From Magnetovibrio sp. (lineage in GTDB: Bacteria; Pseudomonadota; Alphaproteobacteria; Rhodospirillales_A; JABHCV01): DNA of 44,349 bases. The notes beneath the pieces are model-generated. The model was not told the origin of the DNA. It ran no database searches and saw only the letters and a program-made list of their open reading frames with translations. The stretch covers positions 35,787 through 80,135 of the forward strand of contig PBDF01000006.1 of the NCBI GenBank assembly GCA_002717285.1, given 5' to 3'. This document shows positions 43,802 to 44,349 of the stretch, piece after piece. The position numbers and the translations under genes were made by a program. The first letter of the stretch is position 1, and every line of letters starts with the position of its first letter.

Positions 43802-44349
43802 CTAAATTTTAAGGGAATTCAGCAGGCCGTCGAAGAGTGCTTTACCATCTGTTCCACCCTGAAAGAGGTCAACTTGTCTTTCTGGGTGAGGCATCATGCC
43901 CAGAACTGTGTGGTTTTGGTTTGTGATGCCAGCTATATTGGCTAACGAACCGTTATAATTTGCCTCTTTTGTGAGCGCACCCATTTCATCACAATATTGA
44001 AAGACTATTTGGCCATTGCTTTCAAGTTCTTTTAGGGTTTCTTTGTCAGTCTCATAATTTCCATCATGATGGGCAATGGGTATACGAATTATTTGCCCCT
44101 CAGAGTACCCTGAAGTAAAGACCGTATTTGCATTTTGAACTTTTAGAAAGACATCTTTGCAAATGAATTTGAGAGCAGCGTTTCGCATCAGCACACCGGG
44201 TAGTAGGCCGGCCTCTGTCAAAATCTGAAAACCATTGCAAATGCCAAGTACTGGCACGCCAGCATCTGCTCGTAACACGACTTCCCGCATGACAGGTGAG
44301 TGTGCAGCCAATGCTCCTGCACGGAGATAATCTCCATATGAGAAACCAC
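43802..44349 (-). CDS. purQ: Phosphoribosylformylglycinamidine synthase subunit PurQ (5' truncated by window end)
   Basis: Glutaminase subunit that supplies ammonia to PurL. The nucleophile Cys is in [11 protein letters not shown] and the His-Glu pair in MMPHPERQ. The frame continues through the right edge: bases 44312-44349 encode [12 protein letters not shown], the conserved N-terminal motif, so the TTG at 44311 is not the start and the gene begins outside the window. At least 180 residues are present. purS and purC would be expected further upstream, but that cannot be seen. Confidence 0.93.
   Translation of the reverse strand, partial: GFSYGDYLRAGALAAHSPVMREVVLRADAGVPVLGICNGFQILTEAGLLPGVLMRNAALKFICKDVFLKVQNANTVFTSGYSEGQIIRIPIAHHDGNYETDKETLKELESNGQIVFQYCDEMGALTKEANYNGSLANIAGITNQNHTVLGMMPHPERQVDLFQGGTDGKALFDGLLNSLKI

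Overview
The window looks like a chromosomal housekeeping segment of an AT-rich alphaproteobacterium. The evidence is a GcrA cell-cycle regulator, a class I lysyl-tRNA synthetase, the msbA-DUF374-waaA-lpxK lipid A block next to pmbA, a small-type purL followed by bolA and grxD, metZ behind a SAM-II riboswitch, and the DedA-like/dsbB/coq7 trio. A free-living, respiring, LPS-bearing Gram-negative (perhaps a marine lineage) is likely; I cannot place it more finely. No rRNA, tRNA, CRISPR array, prophage or insertion sequence was seen.

Layout. 1-3480 (+): the 3' part of a cyclic-nucleotide-binding/HlyD fusion, then a DedA-like protein, DsbB and Coq7. 3555-8293 (-): trmJ and cimA; then rsmD, an RsuA/RluB pseudouridine synthase and a class I glutamine amidotransferase. 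8371-12732: tadA (+), DUF1244 and purD (-), xseA and an M23 peptidase (+). 12729-19809 (-): lpxL-like, lpxK, waaA, DUF374 acyltransferase and msbA, read in the order msbA to lpxL with overlapping junctions, preceded by pmbA. 19821-23309 (-): a 1162-residue Fe-S/FAD oxidoreductase joining a GltD/NfnB-like half to a PyrK/NfnA-like half. 23584-24957 (-): metZ with a SAM-II riboswitch, a terminator and a promoter. 25579-33545: tldD (+), gshA and rsmE (-), ubiA, ubiD and lysS (+). 33693-36351: Sel1-repeat protein (-), a 533-base regulatory interval, gcrA and a Nudix protein (+). 36582-38924: gluQRS (-), HNH endonuclease and rpsD (+). 39037-44349 (-): a GT-C-like membrane protein, grxD, bolA, purL and a partial purQ.

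How the genes work together. Lipid A and LPS core assembly and export (lpxL, lpxK, waaA, msbA) form one translationally coupled unit. Ubiquinone synthesis is represented by ubiA, ubiD and coq7. Purine synthesis appears as purD, purL and purQ. RNA maturation and translation are served by trmJ, rsmD, rluB, tadA, rsmE, gluQRS, lysS and rpsD. Sulfur and redox metabolism includes metZ, gshA, grxD-bolA and dsbB. Both halves of the TldD/TldE protease are present but separated by about 5.8 kb.

The most interesting non-coding signals are the SAM-II riboswitch with a terminator before metZ (24841-24957), and the interval before gcrA. That interval holds two consensus DnaA boxes, a 12-base palindrome, a CtrA-like site, and an apparently separate promoter-to-terminator unit (34349-34496) that may be a small RNA or a gcrA leader. 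A GC-rich hairpin also traps the lpxK ribosome-binding site. I found no convincing novel multi-gene system; the accessory-looking parts are the cNMP/HlyD fusion, the large fused oxidoreductase, and the membrane protein inserted between rpsD and grxD. Several start codons were revised from the longest open frame, as stated in each entry.
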